From Streptomyces halstedii (GTDB taxonomy: Bacteria; Actinomycetota; Actinomycetes; Streptomycetales; Streptomycetaceae), in the NCBI GenBank assembly GCA_000720535.1, contig JOAZ01000003.1, positions 248,001 to 312,000 on the forward strand: a stretch of DNA of 64,000 nucleotides, given 5' to 3'. Positions within the stretch are counted from its first letter, which is position 1, and each line of letters starts with the position of its first letter. The notes under the pieces are model-generated. The model was not told where the DNA came from. It saw nothing but the letters and a program-made list of their open reading frames with translations, and searched no databases. Of this stretch, positions 1 through 8,430 are shown piece by piece. Made by a program: the position numbers and the translations under genes.

Positions 1-273
1 GCCGCCGCGCTCGGCGGGGCGCTGGGCGGCCTGTACTTCGGTTCGGTCGACCCGGGCCAGGGGACCTCGCTGCTGATCTTCGCGTTCGTGGTCGTGGTGA
101 CCGGTGGCATGGGCTCGGTGACGGGTGCCGCCGTGGCGTCCGTCGTCATCGGCCTCGTCCAGCAGTTCGCCAACTACTACACCACCGCCGGTCTCGGCGA
201 CCTCGCCGTCGTCGTGCTGCTCGCCGCCCTGCTGCTGGTGCGCCCGCGCGGTCTCACCGGGAGGCTCGCATGA
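1..273 (+). CDS. livH: Branched-chain amino acid-type ABC transporter permease, 3' end (LivH-like)
   Basis: Open at the left edge; only the last 90 codons are present. The visible part is hydrophobic, with a GGMGSVTGA segment followed by a transmembrane stretch and an ending in VRPRGLTGRLA. This is the usual end of LivH-type permeases of the hydrophobic amino acid uptake (HAAT) family. Its stop overlaps the start of the next permease by four bases (ATGA), so the two are translationally coupled. The substrate cannot be read from sequence; HAAT importers carry branched-chain amino acids, urea, amides or aromatic acids. The periplasmic-binding and ATPase partners are expected to the left, outside the window. 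Confidence 0.85.
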   Translation, partial: AAALGGALGGLYFGSVDPGQGTSLLIFAFVVVVTGGMGSVTGAAVASVVIGLVQQFANYYTTAGLGDLAVVVLLAALLLVRPRGLTGRLA

Positions 274-1463
274 GCACCGTCACCGACACCGCCACCCGCG
301 CCACCGCACCCGGCGCCGGGGGCTCCGCCGTACACCGCCTGCTGCGCCGGTGGCCCGTGGGGCTGTTCGTCCTGCTGTTCCTGCTGCCTTACTGCGCCCT
401 GGAGGTCCCGGTCCTGCTGGACGGGCCCGTCGGCAGCGCCGGCAGTCTGCAACTCCTGGCGACGTGCCTGCTGTTCGGGGCCCTGGCGACCGGATACGAC
501 CTGCTGCTCGGCCGCACCGGGCTGCTCTCCTTCGGCCACGCCCTGTACTTCGCGGCGGGCAGTTACGCCACCAACACGATGATGCAGGAGGCGGGTCTGC
601 CGTTCGGCCTGTCCGTGGTGCTCGGGCTGGTCTTCGGCGTCGTGCTCGCGGTGCTGCTCGGCTCGGTCAGCCTGCGGGTCACCGGCATCGGCTTCTCGAT
701 GGTGACGCTGGCGTTCGCGCAGGCCGGTTCGATCGTGGTGGCCCGCGACCCGGGCGGCTTCACGGGCGGCGAGGAGGGCCGGGCGGTCGCCGCCGGATTC
801 CTTCCCTCCTCGCTCGTCGGCATCGACAACACCGCCAACCTGTACTGGATCACGCTCGCCTTCCTCGGTCTGACCCTCGCCGTGGTGCACCTCACCACCC
901 ACTCGCCGACCGGCCGGGTCTGGGAGGGCATCAAGGAGAACGAGCGCCGCGTCGAGGTGCTGGGGCTGCGCCCGTACGCGTACAAGCTCGTGGCCTTCAC
1001 CGTGGCGGGCGGTCTGGCCGCGCTCGGCGGCATCGTGCACCTGCTGCTGACCGGCGGCTCGACCCCGCACACCACCAGCTCCGAGTTCACGCTGTCCCTG
1101 CTGGTCATGGTCGTCCTCGGCGGCTCCGGCACCCGGTGGGGCCCGATGCTCGGCGGTATCCTCTACACCTGGGCCGACCACCGCCTCGGCGACGTGGCGA
1201 ACTCGGCGGCCGTGGCCGACCTGCCCGCCGTGCTGCGGGTGCCGCTCAGCCAACCGCTGTTCCTGCTCGGCGCGTTGTTCGTGATCGTCGTCAACGTGCT
1301 GCCCGGCGGCCTCGCCGCCCTGCCCGGCCGGATCCGCGAGGCACGCGCCGCGCGCCGGGGTGCCGGGAAGGACGCCCGGGACGCCCCGGCCCCGGACGCC
1401 CCGGCCCCGCCCGATGCCGACACCGACACCGACACCGACACCAAGGAAAGGCACACGCCGTGA
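270..1463 (+). CDS. livM: Branched-chain amino acid-type ABC transporter permease (LivM-like)
   Basis: 397 aa, polytopic. It has a cytoplasmic N-tail, the LivM-type segment YDLLLGRTGLLSFGHA near residue 75, and a long loop with ENERRVEVLG before the last helices, as in the LivM/UrtC family. It is the second membrane subunit of the importer begun by the previous gene. The start overlaps that stop as ATGA. The C-terminus is unusual: after the last helix there is a duplicated DAPAP stretch and a run of Asp-Thr dipeptides encoded by four exact GACACC hexamers (1419-1442). The tail DNA also contains the ribosome-binding site AAGGAAAGG of the next gene. Substrate unknown. Confidence 0.88.
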   Translation: MSTVTDTATRATAPGAGGSAVHRLLRRWPVGLFVLLFLLPYCALEVPVLLDGPVGSAGSLQLLATCLLFGALATGYDLLLGRTGLLSFGHALYFAAGSYATNTMMQEAGLPFGLSVVLGLVFGVVLAVLLGSVSLRVTGIGFSMVTLAFAQAGSIVVARDPGGFTGGEEGRAVAAGFLPSSLVGIDNTANLYWITLAFLGLTLAVVHLTTHSPTGRVWEGIKENERRVEVLGLRPYAYKLVAFTVAGGLAALGGIVHLLLTGGSTPHTTSSEFTLSLLVMVVLGGSGTRWGPMLGGILYTWADHRLGDVANSAAVADLPAVLRVPLSQPLFLLGALFVIVVNVLPGGLAALPGRIREARAARRGAGKDARDAPAPDAPAPPDADTDTDTDTKERHTP

Positions 1464-2401
1464 CCCCCACCGGCACCACGCCCGCCGCCGCATCCGCCGG
1501 TCCCGAGCCGCTGCCCTTCGAGGAACTGCGCGTCCCGGTCCCCGGCGGCGACCTCGCCGTCCTGCGCTGGCCGGCGTCCGTCCCCCGGGCCCCCACGGTG
1601 CTCGCCCTGCACGGCATCACCGCCAACGGCCTGTCGTGGGGCGCGGTCGCCCGCCACCTCGCGGGCCGCGCCACGCTCCTCGCCCCCGATCTGCGGGGCC
1701 GGGCGGGCAGTTCGGACCTGCCCGGCCCGTACGGCATCGACGCGCACGCGGACGACGTCGCGGTGGTCGCCGAGGCGCTCGCGCCGGAGCGGCCGGTGCT
1801 GGCCGGTCACTCGATGGGCGCCTTCACGGCCGCGCTGGCCTCCGTACGCCACCCGGAACGGTTCGGCCCGCTGCTGCTCGTGGACGGCGGGGTCGGCTTC
1901 CCCGCCCCCACCCATCTGTCACCGGACGAGCTGATGACCGCGGTGATCGGTCCGGCCATGGACCGGCTGTCCATGGTCTTCCAGGACCGCACCGCCTACC
2001 GGGAGTTCTGGCAGGCGCACCCCTCGTTCGCGGACCGGTGGACGCCGGAGACCGAGGCGTACATCCAGCGCGACCTGGTGGGCACGGAGCCGGTGATGCG
2101 GTCCTCGTGCCGGCTGGAGGCCGTCCGCACGGACGGCATCGGCCTCTTCGACGAGGACGTGCTCGCCGCCGTCCGCTCCCTGCCCGTACCCGCCACCCTG
2201 CTGTGGGCGGAACGCGGGTTGATGGACGAGCCCCAGGGCCTCTACGACCCCCAGCGCCTGGCCGCCGCAGCCCTCGACGGCACCGGCGTCACCCCGCTGC
2301 GCGCCCCGGACACCAACCACTACACGGTGCTCACGGGCGAGGCGGGGGCGGCGCTCGTCGCGGACCTGCTGCTGAAGTCGGCGAGCGTGGAGTCTGCCTG
2401 A
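1460..2401 (+). CDS. Alpha/beta hydrolase
   Basis: 313 aa from a GTG start that overlaps the permease stop (GTGA), with AAGGAAAGG nine bases upstream. A shorter start would lose the first beta strand. The fold is clear: LALHGITANG oxyanion region (about 49-58), nucleophile elbow GHSMG with Ser118, and a C-terminal His in DTNHYTVL. The acid is probably in the LWAERG-LMDEPQG region. The family includes esterases, lactonases, dienelactone hydrolases and epoxide-type hydrolases, and the exact reaction cannot be assigned. Tight coupling to a HAAT importer suggests it hydrolyses the imported ester or amide, which is inference. No signal peptide is present, so it acts in the cytoplasm. Confidence 0.85.
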   Translation: MTPTGTTPAAASAGPEPLPFEELRVPVPGGDLAVLRWPASVPRAPTVLALHGITANGLSWGAVARHLAGRATLLAPDLRGRAGSSDLPGPYGIDAHADDVAVVAEALAPERPVLAGHSMGAFTAALASVRHPERFGPLLLVDGGVGFPAPTHLSPDELMTAVIGPAMDRLSMVFQDRTAYREFWQAHPSFADRWTPETEAYIQRDLVGTEPVMRSSCRLEAVRTDGIGLFDEDVLAAVRSLPVPATLLWAERGLMDEPQGLYDPQRLAAAALDGTGVTPLRAPDTNHYTVLTGEAGAALVADLLLKSASVESA

Positions 2402-2417
2402 CGGCCCCTCACACGTC

Positions 2418-2446
2418 GAGCACCCCGCCGGTCCGGTGGGGCGCTC
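2418..2446. terminator. Bidirectional hairpin between convergent genes
   Basis: GAGCACCCCGCC pairs with GGTGGGGCGCTC (one mismatch, one G-T pair) across a five-base loop. It lies exactly between the hydrolase stop and the stop of the convergent regulator. There is no T-run, as is normal for Streptomyces terminators. Confidence 0.5.
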
Positions 2447-2451
2447 GGCGC

Positions 2452-4644
2452 TCAGAGGTGCAACTGCTGCAAGCGCAGAGCGAGTTGTAGTTCCAGCGCC
2501 CGGTCGGGGTGGTTCCAGTCCGCGCCGAGCAGTGCCTCGATGCGGTCCAGGCGTTGCACCACCGTGTTGACGTGCACGTGCAGCGCGGTCTTGGCGCGGG
2601 TCAGGCTGCCGCCCGCGGCGAAGTAGGCGGCGAGTGTGCGGACGAGTTCGGTGCCGCGCCGGGCGTCGTACTCCAGGAGCGGGCCGAGGGTGCCGGACAC
2701 GAACCCGCCGACGTCCTTGGCGTCCCCCAGCACCACGCCGAGGAAGCCGAGCTGGCCCGCCGACGCCCCGTCGCCGTGCCGGCCCAGGACGTGCAGGGCG
2801 CGCAGACAGCGCACCGCCTCGGCGTGCGCGTCCGCGATCGCGGAGGGGCCCGAGGCCGGTCCGGCGGCGGCCACCGTGACCGGCGCCCCGGTGAGATGGC
2901 CGAGCTGCACGGCGGCGGCGCGGGCGGCCTGGTCGGGTGCCTGCGCCCCCTCGGCGCTCACCAGCAGCACGAACGCGCCCGCGTGTTCGGCGCTCGCGCT
3001 GCCTCCCGGCGACCCGAACAGATGGCGGACGACGGCCGAGCTGAGCCGGTCCCGGGCGTCGGCCGCGGTGTCGGCGACCAGCACCAGGTGGGGCCGGTCG
3101 AGGTCCACGCCCAGGCGGCGGCCGCGTTCGGCGAGCAGCGCCGGATTGCGGCCCGCGTCGGTCAGCAGGTCGGTGACGAGTTCGCCGCGCACCCGGTTCT
3201 CGGTCTCGGCCACGGTGCGCCGCAGCAGCATGAGCAGGCCGGTGACGACCCCGGCGCGTTCGAACATCCGCCGGTCGGCGTCCTCCAGCGGGTCACGCCG
3301 GTGCAGCACCATGATGGCCAGGAGTTCCTGCCCGGCCAGGACCGCGCAGATCCACCGCCCGGAGCGGGCCACCGCGCGGGCCGCCGCGCGGGATTCCTCG
3401 GCGGCCGAGACGAGCCAGCCCGCGTCCATCGAGTCGGCGGCGAACGGTCCCCCGTCGTGCCGTACGGCGGCCAGCGGGCGGCCTCCCGGATCGTGCACGG
3501 TGAGGGCCCCGTCGAGCAGTCCGGCCACCGCCGCGGCCACGTCCCGCACACCCCCTCCGCGCAGGACGAGGTCGGTGAGCCGGTCGTGCGCCTCCTCGGC
3601 GCGCTGCACGGCCGCCGCGTGGGCCCGAACCAGCGCGTTCACCTCGGCGAGTTCGGCGAGGGCGGCGCGGGTGTCGTGCAGCGCGCGGGCGGTGTCGATG
3701 GCGATGGCGGCGTGCGCGGCCAGGGAGGAGAGCAGGGCCACCTCGTCGGGGCTGAACGCGCGGGGGGTGCGGTCGGCGGCGAAGAGCACACCGATCACCT
3801 TGCGGTCGCCGCCGTGCACCGAGCCGAGCAGCAGCGGCACGCCGAGGATGGCGACCAGACCCTCCTCGAAGACGCCCGCGTTGATGTTGCGGGTGTGCCG
3901 GAAGCGGTCGTCGGTGCGGTAGTCGGGGGTGGCGTACGGGCGGGTGGTCTGGGCCACCAGTCCGCCGAGCCCTTCCCCGAGTTCGAGCCGGAGGTTCTGG
4001 AACACCGGCGACACGGATCCGTCCGTGACCCGCATGTAGGTGTCCCCCGCGTCCTCGTCGGGCAGCGTCAGGTAGGCGGTGTCGGTGCCCAGCAGCATCC
4101 GGGCCCGCCGGACGATGGCCTTCAGCACCTCGTCGAGGTCGCGGGAGGCGGCGAGGTCGCCCGCCGTGTCGAAGAGGGCGGCGAGTTCGAGCTCGCGGCG
4201 GCGGTGGGCCCGCAGCGAGCTGCGTACCCGCAGGGCCGTGGCGACGGCCCGTTCGGTCTCCGCCAGATCGGCGCCGCCGACGCCCGCCGCCCGGGCCTGC
4301 CCGGTGACCGCGCCGAGCGCCTCGGCGGGCGCGTCACCGGCGAGCAGGTCGAGCAGGCGGCGCAGATGCGGGGCGGCGGAGGCTCCGGAGGCGTCGGTCG
4401 TGGCCTCGGCGTCGTCGGCGGGGCCGGCGGCTCCGGCGGTTCCGGCGGGCGCGGCCTCGACGCTGCCCGAGGGGCCAACGGCTCCCGCCGTCGCGGCCCT
4501 GTCCGGGTCCGGGGCGTCGGCCGATCCGGTGTCCGCGGGGCCGGCCGGCCGGTGGTCGGCGGAGGCGTCCGGAGCGCCCTCAGGGGGGCGGGCCCGGTCC
4601 GTCGCGTGCTGCCCCTCGACGCCCGCCGCCGTGCTCGCGTCCAT
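2452..4644 (-). CDS. GAF-domain PucR/CdaR-type transcriptional regulator
   Basis: 730 aa. The start at 4644 is chosen because GGGGAGGCGGAG lies just upstream; an in-frame start at 4806 lacks a good site. Residues 1-92 are an Ala/Pro/Gly/Asp-rich tail of no recognisable fold. A GAF domain spans about 155-315 (from LFDTAGDLAASRDLDEVLKA to the HAAIAIDTARAL helix). A middle PucR-like region follows. The C-terminal about 60 residues form the PucR helix-turn-helix (FAAGGSLTRAKTALHVHVNT, then RLDRIEALLG). This architecture belongs to purine/amino-acid/sugar-acid responsive activators. It is convergent with the importer-hydrolase operon and may control it, but no operator was recognised. Confidence 0.85.
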   Translation of the reverse strand: MDASTAAGVEGQHATDRARPPEGAPDASADHRPAGPADTGSADAPDPDRAATAGAVGPSGSVEAAPAGTAGAAGPADDAEATTDASGASAAPHLRRLLDLLAGDAPAEALGAVTGQARAAGVGGADLAETERAVATALRVRSSLRAHRRRELELAALFDTAGDLAASRDLDEVLKAIVRRARMLLGTDTAYLTLPDEDAGDTYMRVTDGSVSPVFQNLRLELGEGLGGLVAQTTRPYATPDYRTDDRFRHTRNINAGVFEEGLVAILGVPLLLGSVHGGDRKVIGVLFAADRTPRAFSPDEVALLSSLAAHAAIAIDTARALHDTRAALAELAEVNALVRAHAAAVQRAEEAHDRLTDLVLRGGGVRDVAAAVAGLLDGALTVHDPGGRPLAAVRHDGGPFAADSMDAGWLVSAAEESRAAARAVARSGRWICAVLAGQELLAIMVLHRRDPLEDADRRMFERAGVVTGLLMLLRRTVAETENRVRGELVTDLLTDAGRNPALLAERGRRLGVDLDRPHLVLVADTAADARDRLSSAVVRHLFGSPGGSASAEHAGAFVLLVSAEGAQAPDQAARAAAVQLGHLTGAPVTVAAAGPASGPSAIADAHAEAVRCLRALHVLGRHGDGASAGQLGFLGVVLGDAKDVGGFVSGTLGPLLEYDARRGTELVRTLAAYFAAGGSLTRAKTALHVHVNTVVQRLDRIEALLGADWNHPDRALELQLALRLQQLHL

Positions 4645-4942
4645 CTCCGCCTCCCCTGTCCGTCCCGCCGCCCCCGCCGTTCCCGTCGCCGCACGGGACC
4701 GGCCGGTGCGGGCGCGCCGGGTGGACGTCGTGCGGGGAGGGGACGGCGTGGCCGTATCGCGGCTCGTGCCCGCCGATGCGCAACCCTGCCAGCCCCGCCT
4801 GTCCACGTCACCCCTGTGAGCTGGCCTTTTTTGTTCTCCCTTGACCGCCGGACCGGGGCGGCCCCCGCCCGCGGCCGGGCGACGGTCCCCGCCCGCGCGG
4901 CCTCCCTGAGGGGCCGAGGGGGCCGGGATGCGGTCCGCCGGG
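4645..4942. other. Gap between the regulator and the 3-hydroxybutyrate dehydrogenase
   Basis: 298 bases that should hold the promoter of the minus-strand regulator. The only notable feature is a short T-run (4827-4832), rare in this window. It has no convincing stem in front of it. No small gene was recognised. Confidence 0.4.
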
Positions 4943-5812
4943 TCAGCGGGACGTCCAGGCCCCGTCCATCGGCAGCGACGCCCCGCTGACCGATCCGGTG
5001 TGGGGTCCGCACAGCCACAGCACCGCCGCGCCGACCTCCTCCGGTTCGATCAGGCGCTTGACGGCGCTGCGCTCCAGCAGCACCTTCTCCAGCACCTCGT
5101 CCGGCGGGATGCCGTGCGCGCGGGCCTGGTCGGCGATCTGTCCCTCGACGAGCGGGGTGCGCACGTAACCGGGGTTCACACAGTTGCTCGTCACTCCGTG
5201 CGGGGCGCCTTCCAGGGCCACCACCTTGCTCAGCCCCTCCAGCCCGTGCTTCGCGGCGACGTACGCCGACTTGTAGGGGCTGGCCCGCACACCGTGCACC
5301 GAGGAGATGTTGACGACCCGTCCCCACCCACGCGCGTACATCCCCGGCAGGGTACGGCGCAGGATGCGGAAGGGGGCCTCCAGCATGACCCGCTGGATCA
5401 GCGTGAACCGGTCCGGAGGGAACTCGTGCACCGGCGCGACGTGCTGGAGACCGGCGTTGTTGACGACGATGTCCACTCCGTCGACCGCCAGGGCGTCCAC
5501 CTGTTCCGGGTCCGCCAGGTCCGCCCTCACGCCGGTGCCGCCGATCAGTGCGGCGACCTCCTCGGCCCCGTCCCCGGCGATGTCCACCACCAGCACATGT
5601 GCCCCCGCCGAGGCCAGCGCCACCGCGCAGGCCCGGCCGATGCCACTCGCGGCGCCCGTGACGAGCGCGGTCCTCCCGGCCAGGAAACGGCCGTCGGGCG
5701 CGGGCCCGGCCCCGCCCGGCCGGTGGGGCTCGTCCGGTCCGGCGAGGCGGACAGGGGGCGGGGCCGGGACGTTGGTCCGGCGGTCGGCGCCCGGACTCGA
5801 AGTGCTCTCCAT
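4943..5812 (-). CDS. bdhA: D-3-hydroxybutyrate dehydrogenase (SDR family)
   Basis: 289 aa from the ATG at 5812; a GTG just upstream is an alternative. About 40 residues precede the Rossmann motif TGAASGIG (near 50), making it a little longer than typical 255-260 aa BdhA proteins. NNAG and the Ser-Tyr-Lys triad in ISSVHG / SAYVAAKHG are present. The stretch VHGVRASPYKSAYVAAKHGL and the ending ASLPMDGAWTSR match bacterial 3-hydroxybutyrate dehydrogenases, which oxidise (R)-3-hydroxybutyrate to acetoacetate with NAD+. It is divergent from a PHB depolymerase that would release its substrate. The functional pair supports the name; another short-chain alcohol remains possible. Confidence 0.8.
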   Translation of the reverse strand: MESTSSPGADRRTNVPAPPPVRLAGPDEPHRPGGAGPAPDGRFLAGRTALVTGAASGIGRACAVALASAGAHVLVVDIAGDGAEEVAALIGGTGVRADLADPEQVDALAVDGVDIVVNNAGLQHVAPVHEFPPDRFTLIQRVMLEAPFRILRRTLPGMYARGWGRVVNISSVHGVRASPYKSAYVAAKHGLEGLSKVVALEGAPHGVTSNCVNPGYVRTPLVEGQIADQARAHGIPPDEVLEKVLLERSAVKRLIEPEEVGAAVLWLCGPHTGSVSGASLPMDGAWTSR

Positions 5813-6214
5813 GGGCGTCACCGTAGAAACCGGGAACGGCCGCTCACACGTGGCCGTCCCACACAGTTCCGCTCCCCGCCATGGTGCCCCGCCCCATGGG
5901 CGGGCACGGGCCCCCACCGCGTACGGCCGCGCCGGGTGCCGCCGCGCGTACGCCGGACGGCGGCTGCCCGGACAACGGTCCGTACGCACACATCCCCCGG
6001 CGCCGGATGGCGTACGTGCACATGTCGGCGCCCGTCGCCCCCCGCCTAGCGTCCCTGCTCGGCGGACGACCGGTGGCCCTCCCCCGGGCCGCCCCACCAC
6101 CGGCCCCGGGCGGGACCCCGGGAGCGGTGGACGCCCGCCGCACCGACCGTCCAGAGCCGCACCGACCGGTCACCCCCGAAGCCGGGCGGCTCGCGCATCC
6201 TCGGAGGTACCCCC
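5813..6214. promoter_or_regulatory. Divergent promoter region bdhA / PHB depolymerase
   Basis: About 400 bases without a supported gene, expected to carry both promoters of the divergent pair. It contains several GTAC-centred small palindromes (CGTACGCCGG and GTACGTGCAC near 5948-6020). GGTCACCCCCGAAG occurs about 40 bases before the depolymerase start. No operator could be assigned. Confidence 0.4.
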
Positions 6215-7696
6215 GTGCGCCCCACCTTCCTACGCCGCCTCGTGCGGCGGATCGGGACGTTCGCCGTGTCCGGTCTGCTCGCGGCAGCCGCCGGGACCGT
6301 AGCCCTCGCCCAACCGGCCGCCGCGGCGGGCGGGTTGACACCGGTCACCGGCTTCGGCTCCAATCCGGGCAACTTGTCCATGTACACCTACGTCCCGGCG
6401 GGGCTGCCGGCCGGCGCCCCCGTCGTCGTCGCGTTGCACGGCTGCGCGCAGAGCGCCGACGCCTACTACGCCAGCAGCGGCTGGCCGAAGTTCGCCGACG
6501 CGTACGGCTTCGCCGTGGTGTTCCCGCAGACCAGCTCGGCGAACAACGCGCTGTCCTGCTTCGGCTGGTTCGACCCGGCCGACTCCACGCGCGGCAAGGG
6601 CGAGGCCGCGTCCATCACCCAGATGGTCACCAAGGCCCAGGCGCTGTACGGCTCGGACGCGGACCGGGTGTACGTGACCGGCCTGTCGGCGGGCGGTGGC
6701 ATGGCCGCGAACCTGCTCGCCGCGTACCCGGACGTCTTCGCGGGCGGCTCCATCGCCTCGGGGCTTCCGGCCCAGTGCGCCACCAGCCAGGTCGGGGCGT
6801 CGAGCTGCCAGTACGGCAGTCTGAACCTCACCCCGGCCCAGTGGGGCGCCAAGGTCCGGGCCCAGTACCCCGGTTACACGGGCCCCTGGCCGCGTGTCGC
6901 CATCTGGCAGGGCACCTCGGACTACACGGTCCACCCGGTGAACGCCACCGAGCTGCGCGACCAGTGGACCGATGTCTGGGGCATCTCCCAGACCCCCTCC
7001 AGCACCGCGACGCTCCCCGGCAACACCACGATGACCAGCTACGACGACGCCTCCGGCAAGCCCGCCGTGCGGCTGTACCAGATCAGCGGCATGGGACACG
7101 GTCTCGCCGTGAACCCCGGTTCCGGCGCCCAGCAGTGCGGTTCGACCGCCGCGTACTTCCTGAACACCATCTGCTCCAGCTACTACACGGCGCAGTTCTG
7201 GGGCCTGGACCAGGACGGTGACGGCGGCGGCACCGACCCGGGCGAGGGCGGCGAGAAGCTGCCCGCGCCGGCCGGTCTCGCGGCGGGCACGACGACGGAC
7301 ACCTCGGTCGCGCTGAGCTGGTCCCCGGTCCAGGGAGCGGCCTCCTACCGCGTCCTCCGGGGCGGCACGCAGGTCGCCGCGCCCACCGGCACCGCGTTCA
7401 CCGACACGGGCCTGTCCCCGGCGACCGCGTACACGTACACGGTCGCGGCGGTCGCCGCCGACGGCACGGTCGGCACGGCCTCCGCCGCCGTCTCGGCCAC
7501 CACCACGGGCTACACCCCGACGTGCGCGACGGCCACCAACTACGCCCACGTGGTGGCGGGCCGGGCCCACACCAGCGGCGGATACACGTACGCCAACGGC
7601 TCCGAGCAGAACATGGGCCTGTACAACGTGTTCGTCACCCACACCCTGAAGCAGACGTCCCCGGGCCACTACGTCATCGCCGACTCCGGCTGCTGA
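6215..7696 (+). CDS. Secreted poly(3-hydroxybutyrate) depolymerase with FnIII linker
   Basis: 493 aa from a GTG start with GGAGG seven bases upstream. Residues 1-38 are a Sec signal peptide (RRLVRRIG, hydrophobic core, cleavage after QPAAAA). The esterase domain (about 40-340) has ALHGCAQ for the oxyanion hole, lipase box GLSAG with Ser158, Asp in GTSDYTVHPVNA and His in GMGHGLAVNPG. This order is typical of LpqC/PhaZ-type PHB depolymerases. Next come an acidic Gly-rich linker, a fibronectin type III domain (about 350-430) and a 60-residue Cys-containing C-terminal module that in this family binds polymer. It degrades extracellular PHB to oligomers and monomers, feeding the divergent 3-hydroxybutyrate dehydrogenase. 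Confidence 0.88.
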   Translation: MRPTFLRRLVRRIGTFAVSGLLAAAAGTVALAQPAAAAGGLTPVTGFGSNPGNLSMYTYVPAGLPAGAPVVVALHGCAQSADAYYASSGWPKFADAYGFAVVFPQTSSANNALSCFGWFDPADSTRGKGEAASITQMVTKAQALYGSDADRVYVTGLSAGGGMAANLLAAYPDVFAGGSIASGLPAQCATSQVGASSCQYGSLNLTPAQWGAKVRAQYPGYTGPWPRVAIWQGTSDYTVHPVNATELRDQWTDVWGISQTPSSTATLPGNTTMTSYDDASGKPAVRLYQISGMGHGLAVNPGSGAQQCGSTAAYFLNTICSSYYTAQFWGLDQDGDGGGTDPGEGGEKLPAPAGLAAGTTTDTSVALSWSPVQGAASYRVLRGGTQVAAPTGTAFTDTGLSPATAYTYTVAAVAADGTVGTASAAVSATTTGYTPTCATATNYAHVVAGRAHTSGGYTYANGSEQNMGLYNVFVTHTLKQTSPGHYVIADSGC

Positions 7697-7714
7697 CCCG
7701 GACGGGAAGCGGAC

Positions 7715-7752
7715 GCGGGGGCCGTGCCGGAAGGGACCGGGACGGCCCCCGC
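7715..7752. terminator. Strong hairpin after the PHB depolymerase
   Basis: A 16-bp stem (7715-7730 with 7737-7752, one mismatch) closes a six-base loop AAGGGA. It lies between the convergent depolymerase and MarR genes, so it can serve both directions. Confidence 0.7.
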
Positions 7753-7783
7753 CAGGGCTCCCGCCCGCGGCCGGACGGGGCGC

Positions 7784-8206
7784 TCAGCGTCCGGCCAGCC
7801 GCTCCATCAGCGCGGCGCCGCGGACCAGCGTCTCCCGCTCCTCGGCGGTGAGTTCGGCCTCGATGGCCTGGGCGAGCCAGCCCGCCCTGCGTCCGCGTTC
7901 GCCCTCCAGCGCGTCCCGGCCCGCGCCGGACAGCTCGACCAGGGACTTGCGGCCGTCCGTGGGGTGCGCCCGGCGGACGACCAGGCCCTGCTCCAGGAGG
8001 AGCCCGACCGCGCGGGCCATGGACTGGGGCCGCACGCGCTGATCGGCGGCCAGATCACTGGTGGTCATGGCTCCGTCCCGGTCCAGGGCACCCAGTACGG
8101 CGACCTGGCCGTGCGGGATGTGGTCCTCGTGCTTCACGCGCCTCGTGAGCTTCCCCATCGCGGTACGCAGTTCGGTGGCGACGGTGGCGGGTTCCGGGGT
8201 GGCCAT
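7784..8206 (-). CDS. MarR-family transcriptional regulator
   Basis: 140 aa from the ATG at 8206 (MATPEPATVATEL); an upstream in-frame extension lacks family similarity. Winged-helix core: HGQVAVLGALDRDG, recognition region LAADQRVRPQSMARAVGLLL, and the wing with the diagnostic TDGRKSLVEL motif. MarR proteins act as dimers and usually repress a divergent gene until a small ligand binds. Here the divergent gene is an enolase, and five evenly spaced CTGWACAG boxes fill the gap. MarR is the obvious candidate to bind them, though multiple phased boxes are not the usual single MarR palindrome. Confidence 0.85.
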   Translation of the reverse strand: MATPEPATVATELRTAMGKLTRRVKHEDHIPHGQVAVLGALDRDGAMTTSDLAADQRVRPQSMARAVGLLLEQGLVVRRAHPTDGRKSLVELSGAGRDALEGERGRRAGWLAQAIEAELTAEERETLVRGAALMERLAGR

Positions 8207-8298
8207 ACGGCACTTTAGCGCGCGTCGCCGAGGGCCCACGCGCCCCCATCCACCCAGCTGACCTGCACCGCTGCCCCGCACCGCCTCCGGCGGAGGTT

Positions 8299-8358
8299 CT
8301 GTACAGCCAAGCTGAACAGCCGAACTGAACAGTCAGACTGAACAGCATTGCTGTACAG
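8299..8358. promoter_or_regulatory. Five CTGWACAG iterons at exact 13-bp spacing
   Basis: CTGTACAG, CTGAACAG, CTGAACAG, CTGAACAG and CTGTACAG begin at 8299, 8312, 8325, 8338 and 8351. The period is exactly 13 bp. The outer copies are perfect palindromes; the inner three differ by one base. The spacer bases between boxes are not conserved, so selection on the boxes is likely. The array lies between marR (start 8206) and enolase (start 8431), ending 72 bases before the enolase ATG. Confidence 0.85.
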
Positions 8359-8430
8359 TTGGCCTCGCCGTGGCAGGCGCCGACGTCGTCGCAGCAGAGC
8401 CGCGGCACGCGTCAACGGGAAGGACATCCC

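Noticed and set aside
125-1459. Long open frames on both strands across livM
   Set aside because: They are Arg/Pro/Gly-rich shadow frames caused by high GC. The livM frame has membrane helices and family motifs, and only the part after 1460 in the other frame is a real gene.
2509-4989. 826-codon open frame opposite the PucR-type regulator
   Set aside because: Composition is His/Gly/Arg-rich with no fold, and it runs antisense to a gene with clear GAF and HTH domains.
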